A program made the translations under genes and the position numbers. Positions 15,417 through 18,312 of a stretch of 18,312 bases of DNA are shown in pieces (positions within the stretch are counted from its first letter, which is position 1; the number at the start of each line of letters is the position of its first letter). The notes under the pieces were generated by a model. The model worked only from the letters and a program-made list of their open reading frames with translations, did no database searches and had not been told where the DNA came from. The stretch spans positions 1 through 18,312 of the forward strand of contig USGK01000029.1 of the NCBI GenBank assembly GCA_900554175.1, read 5' to 3'. Origin of the DNA: an uncultured Clostridium sp. (GTDB lineage Bacteria; Bacillota; Clostridia; TANB77; CAG-508).

Positions 15417-15581
15417 AATATCCCCGCCTTTTTATTTTAGTCAAAAAATGTGCTACTTTGAAACGAATTATGGGGAGTTTTTTCTACAATGACCTCCCCT
15501 GCACCGATACCCCTTAGATGTTCAATACTTTTTTACCCACCCCCTAGGGTATTAATCCCCTCCTAGTACTAATTTTTTTAA
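15417..15581 (-). other. Non-coding G-rich segment, candidate cos/pac site
   Basis: No frame of note crosses this segment. On the coding strand it carries clustered G-runs, unusual in this AT-rich phage. These include AGGAGGGGATTAATACCC, CTAGGGGGTGGGTA, AAGGGGTATCGG, GGGGAGG and CTCCCC. The palindrome CCCTAGGG lies at 15542-15549, inside a TACCC...GGGTA inverted repeat at about 15534-15550. It sits between the HNH endonuclease region and the small terminase, where cos sites of HK97-like Gram-positive phages are found. The packaging function is inferred. No exact cut site can be read from sequence. Confidence 0.45.
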
Positions 15582-15908
15582 TTATTTTTCTTCATTTTTT
15601 GTAGATTTTTTTAATGTAGTTTTAGTATTCTTCTTTACATCGTTTTTTTCTTCTTCTGTTCCTGTTTCAACTTCAACTTCGTCTGTATTTGTTTCGCTTA
15701 CTTCTGTTTCTTCTATACTAAGCTCATTTTCTTCTTCTGATATTTCCTCAACAGATATGTACAACTTTCTTTCTTCTACTAAATATTTTATTCTTTCCTC
15801 TGTTAATTCAATGTTATCTTTCTTGTATTCTTCTTCCAATACTGCTCCTTTTTCTACATGTCTGTTTAATTTTAAATCTGTGTAACCTCTGTTTGCTACA
15901 TAATTCAT
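15582..15908 (-). CDS. Small charged phage protein of unknown function
   Basis: A 108-residue protein. Residues about 1-55 (YTDLKLNRHVEKGAVLEEEY, ELTEERIKYLVEERKLY) resemble the short beta/helix module of small proteins often found near terminase or head genes. Residues 56-92 are an acidic Glu/Thr-rich stretch, and the last 18 are basic (VKKNTKTTLKKSTKNEEK). This acid-then-base tail suggests a disordered linker that may bind nucleic acid or a partner. GGAAAGGA precedes ATG 15908. No function is assigned. Confidence 0.6.
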   Translation of the reverse strand: MNYVANRGYTDLKLNRHVEKGAVLEEEYKKDNIELTEERIKYLVEERKLYISVEEISEEENELSIEETEVSETNTDEVEVETGTEEEKNDVKKNTKTTLKKSTKNEEK

Positions 15909-15963
15909 TTTAAATCATCCTTTCCTTTTTATTATTTTATATTATTTAATATAATATACCTTA

Positions 15964-16411
15964 TTAATGAAGTACCTTCTTTCTTGGTTGAAATCTATTG
16001 TGCCTCTTATTGTGATGCATATTACATAATGCTCGTAAATTATTATAGTCCAACCTTCTTTTCCAACCTTCTGGTGTTTCAATAAATTCTAAATGGTGTA
16101 CTTCTTCTGCTAATTTTATTTTATATGTACTATCTTTTTTATTTTCTTCTATGCAATCTTCACATTTGTAGGCATACTTAACATCTCCATATTTATTTTG
16201 TAAATCTCTTAAATATCTTTCTTTTAGTTGTCTCCATTCTTTGCTTTTACGAAATTTAACTAACTTTGGATCCCTTGTTTTGTTATATCTTTTTTCATAT
16301 AACTTTTGTCTTTCTTCCTTCTGCTTATCAACTATTGCTTGACATTTAGGGGCAATACCTATTAGGATATTCAATTATTTTTCTACATTTCGCACACATT
16401 TTAATAATCAT
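15964..16411 (-). pseudogene. HNH endonuclease, apparently frameshifted near N-terminus
   Basis: The downstream part (136 codons from 16374) holds an HNH nuclease: YKCEDC, AEEVHHLEF, LDYNNLRALC and MHHNKRH supply the His-Asn-His core and four zinc-binding cysteines. Such proteins next to terminase genes help cos cleavage during packaging. Its nominal start (MNILIGIAPKCQ) is unlikely. A second frame from ATG 16411 reads MIIKMCAKCRKIIEYPNRYCP and then stops at TAA 16348-16346. Removing one C from the CCCC run (16352-16349) would join them as PNRYCPKCQAIVDK, completing a CxxC...CxxC zinc ribbon and giving about 148 residues. The ribosome site GAGGG is 9 bases before ATG 16411. Possibilities are a real mutation, an assembly error, or +1 recoding at CCC TAA. 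Confidence 0.75.
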
Positions 16412-16599
16412 TTCTATATTCCCTCAATTTCATTTCCGCTATATATCTTTTTAAATTATTTTTAGTATTAGTTTTACTTTTCCTGTACATCTCGCATTTT
16501 ACTATTGTTATATTTCCGCTTCTTAGTTTTTTCAATACTTCCATTGCATACTTTATTAATACATGAAATACAGATTTTACTTTTGTATTCTTCTTCCAT
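16401..16599 (-). pseudogene. Small Cys-rich phage protein, probable +1 frameshift
   Basis: From ATG 16599 a 41-codon frame reads MEEEYKSKICISCINKVCNG and then drifts into KTKKRKYNNSKMRDVQEK before TAA 16476-16474. The overlapping frame reads LRSGNITIVKCEMYRKSKTN and ends at TAA 16403-16401. It overlaps the HNH ATG by 11 bases. Deleting one A from the A6 run (16527-16532 on the opposite strand) joins both as a 65-residue protein with CxxCxxxxC and a later VKCEMY, a pattern of small zinc-finger-like phage proteins. The exact length (199 bases, 3n+1) agrees with a single inserted base. The family is not named. Confidence 0.5.
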
Positions 16600-16624
16600 A
16601 ATCTACCTCTTATCCATATAAAAT

Positions 16625-16659
16625 GCTAGAAAATGCTCTTTTCAAAAGCACTTTCTAGC
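16625..16659 (-). terminator. Long RNA hairpin upstream of packaging genes (weak terminator or leader structure)
   Basis: The arms GCTAGAAA and TTTCTAGC extend inward through AGCA/TGCT-type pairs to a small loop, making a 16-bp stem in 35 bases. On the plus strand two positions are A/C mismatches. In the leftward transcript both become G-U or U-G wobbles, so the structure is favoured in the RNA of the gene direction. The sequence after it is AUUUUAUAU, a short and imperfect U-run. It may end early transcripts or act as a read-through control before the late operon. Confidence 0.5.
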
Positions 16660-16671
16660 TGCTAAAATAAT

Positions 16672-16690
16672 AAAAGGGGAGTATCCTTTT
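16672..16690 (-). other. Short leader hairpin (AAAAGG/CCTTTT)
   Basis: Six-base arms AAAAGG (16672-16677) and CCTTTT (16685-16690) flank a 7-base loop. In transcript direction the stem is followed by ATTATTTTAG, a loose T-rich tail. It is one of three hairpins in the leader after the putative late promoter. Alone it is weak. Confidence 0.3.
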
Positions 16691-16700
16691 AGTAGAGTTA

Positions 16701-16719
16701 TTTAAGTAATCTACTTAAA
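16701..16719 (-). other. Leader hairpin (TTTAAGTA/TACTTAAA)
   Basis: A perfect 8-bp inverted repeat with a 3-base loop lies shortly after the AT-rich -10 candidates. It could be an RNA hairpin near the 5' end of the late transcript or a palindromic operator. The sequence does not decide between them. Confidence 0.4.
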
Positions 16720-16739
16720 CCTTCTCCGAGTATAATTAT

Positions 16740-16768
16740 ATAATATAGTAATATATAATTTCTACCAA
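16740..16768 (-). promoter_or_regulatory. Candidate late promoter
   Basis: On the minus strand TTGGTA (16768-16763) and TATTAT (16745-16740) are 17 bases apart, the ideal spacing for a sigma-70-type promoter. A TATAAT at 16740-16735 is an alternative -10. The weak -35 overlaps the last of three tandem TTGGT repeats. An activator-dependent promoter just after the ArpU/RinA-like regulator gene, driving packaging and structural genes, is plausible but inferred. Confidence 0.4.
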
Positions 16769-16797
16769 ATTTCCGACCAATTTTTAACCAATTTTTG
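16764..16797 (-). repeat. Three tandem 11-12 base repeats (TTGGT boxes)
   Basis: On the plus strand the units are ACCAAATTTCCG (16764-16775), ACCAATTTTTA (16776-16786) and ACCAATTTTTG (16787-16797). Read in the gene direction each ends in TTGGT. They lie 6 bases after the regulator's stop codon and run into the candidate -35 box, with about one helical turn between units. This suggests side-by-side binding of a protein, perhaps the adjacent regulator. Confidence 0.6.
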
Positions 16798-16802
16798 ATT
16801 TT

Positions 16803-17345
16803 TTATACATTTATTACATCTAACATAGTTTCTAATGCTTTATCTCTAATATTTTTCAATTGATTTACTGTTCTAGGCTCATTATAAACTTGTACATAAG
16901 TTGTTGATACATAATTCCATTTAGGTTCATACATATAGTAAGTTTGTATTATTAATTTTTGCTCATTATTTAATGCTTTTAGCATTCTATCTACTTTTCC
17001 TACTAAATCTCTTAATGGATCTGCTTTTTGATTATATATATAGTTTTCATTTATTAGTTTTATTTTATCCGCTTTATTTATGTACGTTAATTTTCCTTTA
17101 TAATTTAATGCTATATCCTCCGTTGGTCTATTTATTTTATTTGTCTTTCCTCTTGGCATATCAGATATAGTAGGTGAATTAAGAGTCATTCCTTCTATTG
17201 TTTCATTTTCACTTTCTTGCATTTTCTTGCCGTTATATTTTATTAAAACTTTATTTTTAGCAATTTTACTTTCTAATTCTTCTAATTGTGATTTACTTTT
17301 TAAGTATTCTTTTAACATATTTTCTATTTCGCACTTTTCATACAT
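16803..17345 (-). CDS. Sigma/ArpU/RinA-like phage late transcription regulator
   Basis: A 180-residue protein when started at ATG 17345, which has GGAAGG 9 bases upstream. A longer start at 17366 would add 7 residues. The N-terminus is a coiled coil (YLKSKSQLEELESKIAKNKV) and the middle is polar. The C-terminus DRMLKALNNEQKLIIQTYY, then a W-containing turn and EPRTVNQLKNIRDKALETML resembles region 4 of sigma factors and the helix-turn-helix of ArpU/RinA-type regulators. Such genes sit directly before the HNH and terminase genes and switch on the late operon. Repeats and a possible promoter follow immediately. The start overlaps the preceding stop by 8 bases. Confidence 0.7.
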   Translation of the reverse strand: MYEKCEIENMLKEYLKSKSQLEELESKIAKNKVLIKYNGKKMQESENETIEGMTLNSPTISDMPRGKTNKINRPTEDIALNYKGKLTYINKADKIKLINENYIYNQKADPLRDLVGKVDRMLKALNNEQKLIIQTYYMYEPKWNYVSTTYVQVYNEPRTVNQLKNIRDKALETMLDVINV

Positions 17346-18039
17346 AAAATTTTTCCTTCCTTTCATCTTTTGAAAATTTTATTAATATTTGATAATATCT
17401 GGCATATGTATATGGTTTTATATTATTTTTTACAATTTCATTTATTGCATTTCTTTGTATTCCTTCACTTTGTAATAATTTCATAAATCTTTTTTTTGAC
17501 ATTTTTTTATTTAACATACACTTGAAATTATCAAATATTGAATTAAATATATCGCATATTTTTTTACCTATTTCAAAAATTGTATCTATAACAGGTTTTA
17601 AATAATCTTTTAATTGATTAGCAATTTTCAAGCATTCCTCTTCTTTTACACTTATTGCTTTATTATCAGCATCGCATACAATTTCCGTTATGTAATTTGT
17701 TTTTGATAAGCTTAATATATCTTCTATTATTATTTTTTCATAATTTATTGACATCATTCTTCCTCTTTTCCGCTTCTGGAGTTTTTTTATAATTGCATAA
17801 ACGGCATCAGTTCCAAATCCTTCTTCTTCCAGATTCTTTTGTATTTTTTCTATTATGTATTTAGGTTGTATCATAATTTCACATTTTTTATTAATCCATA
17901 ATTCATAATTGCTTAAACTTTCATTATTTTTTACTATGTTTGTTAGTTCCTTATCTAGTTTCTCATTTATTTTTTTTCGTTCTTCATTTACTTCTCTCAA
18001 ATATGCAACTTCATTTGCATTTTTTTGTTTTTGGTTCAT
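17338..18039 (-). CDS. Phage protein of unknown function, helical
   Basis: A 233-residue, Lys-rich and mostly helical protein. The N-terminal 50 residues form a likely coiled coil (LREVNEERKKINEKLDKELT). The last 60 residues have KKMSKKRFMKLLQSEGIQRN followed by NEIVKNNIKPYTYARYYQIL, a compact helical module reminiscent of small proteins often placed before late regulators in phages of Bacillota. It may bind DNA, but no catalytic motif is seen. Its ATG overlaps the previous stop (ATGA), and its end overlaps the regulator start, so it is part of a coupled operon. It has weak GC-poor codon use like its neighbours. Confidence 0.55.
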   Translation of the reverse strand: MNQKQKNANEVAYLREVNEERKKINEKLDKELTNIVKNNESLSNYELWINKKCEIMIQPKYIIEKIQKNLEEEGFGTDAVYAIIKKLQKRKRGRMMSINYEKIIIEDILSLSKTNYITEIVCDADNKAISVKEEECLKIANQLKDYLKPVIDTIFEIGKKICDIFNSIFDNFKCMLNKKMSKKRFMKLLQSEGIQRNAINEIVKNNIKPYTYARYYQILIKFSKDERKEKFYV

Positions 18040-18269
18040 ATTCCATACCTCTCATATTCTCTTTTACTTTGTAAAAAACATTTTCTTACTTCTTCATCAA
18101 GTCTAATTTCTTCATTATCTTTTTTTATAAAATAATATAGCTTTTGTCCTCTTGGTTTCCTTTTATAAACTTGATATTCTATGCCATCTTTTAATCTTAT
18201 ATAGTAACCCCAGTCGCCTGGATGCAAATTAGTTAAAATATATTCTTCAAATGTTATTTCTTTATTCAT
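18036..18269 (-). CDS. Small phage protein of unknown function
   Basis: A 77-residue protein with a clear ribosome site (AAGGAGG, 6 bases before ATG 18269). It is rich in Tyr, Lys and Glu, with short beta-like pieces (DWGYYIRLKDGIEYQVYKR, KLYYFIKKDN) and a charged C-terminal helix. It overlaps the next gene by ATGA, so it is translated with it. I do not recognise a family; the context suggests the end of an early or middle phage operon. The 43 bases upstream, to the window edge, hold no readable gene. Confidence 0.55.
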   Translation of the reverse strand: MNKEITFEEYILTNLHPGDWGYYIRLKDGIEYQVYKRKPRGQKLYYFIKKDNEEIRLDEEVRKCFLQSKREYERYGI

Positions 18270-18312
18270 TAGTGCCCTCCTTGTTTATTCTTAATATTCT
18301 CTCTTATTAATT

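Noticed and set aside
1..18312. tRNA, rRNA, integrase, insertion sequence, attachment site, lysis genes
   Set aside because: None could be recognised on either strand. The window is confined to the late structural module and its control region.

Overview
The window is an AT-rich stretch (by eye about 27-30% GC) carrying the packaging, head and tail module of a long-tailed siphophage or prophage of the HK97 type. Every supported gene lies on the minus strand and is read from right to left. Standard stop codons are used (TGA is a stop), most genes have purine-rich Shine-Dalgarno sites, and protein families match phages of low-GC Bacillota (Clostridia-like gut bacteria). The host is an inference. 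No integrase, lysis, replication or rRNA/tRNA gene is present, so free phage and prophage cannot be told apart.

Right end (16.4-18.3 kb): two unrecognised small genes lead by overlapping frames into an RNA polymerase sigma/ArpU/RinA-like late regulator. Next comes a 430-base stretch with three tandem TTGGT-type repeats, a possible late promoter, strong RNA hairpins and a small Cys-rich gene that looks frameshifted. Then come an HNH endonuclease whose N-terminal zinc-ribbon half is in another frame, a small charged protein, and a G-rich segment that is a candidate cos/packaging site.

Middle (7.2-15.4 kb): TerS, TerL, portal, prohead protease with a Cys/His cluster, and major capsid protein with a built-in scaffolding domain. 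These are followed by the connector, head-closure, gp10-like, tail-terminator-like and major tail proteins, then an intra-operon terminator. The two-frame tail assembly chaperone has a textbook A AAA AAC -1 slippery site directly before the first-frame stop codon.

Left end (0-7.2 kb): tape measure protein with 40-residue repeats, Dit-like distal tail protein, Gp37-like tail-tip protein, a 466-residue tail protein, and the start of a BppU-like baseplate protein that runs off the window. The most notable feature is the 3' end of the 466-residue gene. It encodes a C-type-lectin-like WYWLRDVV...GGVRPAFLI tail in a GC-rich patch (47% over 100 bases counted by hand) whose variable positions are mostly NNY codons. 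A perfect 8-bp GC-rich hairpin lies 10 bases past its stop codon. This is the signature of the variable region of a diversity-generating retroelement (DGR), which would diversify the receptor-binding tail tip. No template repeat or reverse transcriptase is in the window. They are predicted to lie to the left (downstream) or elsewhere in the genome.
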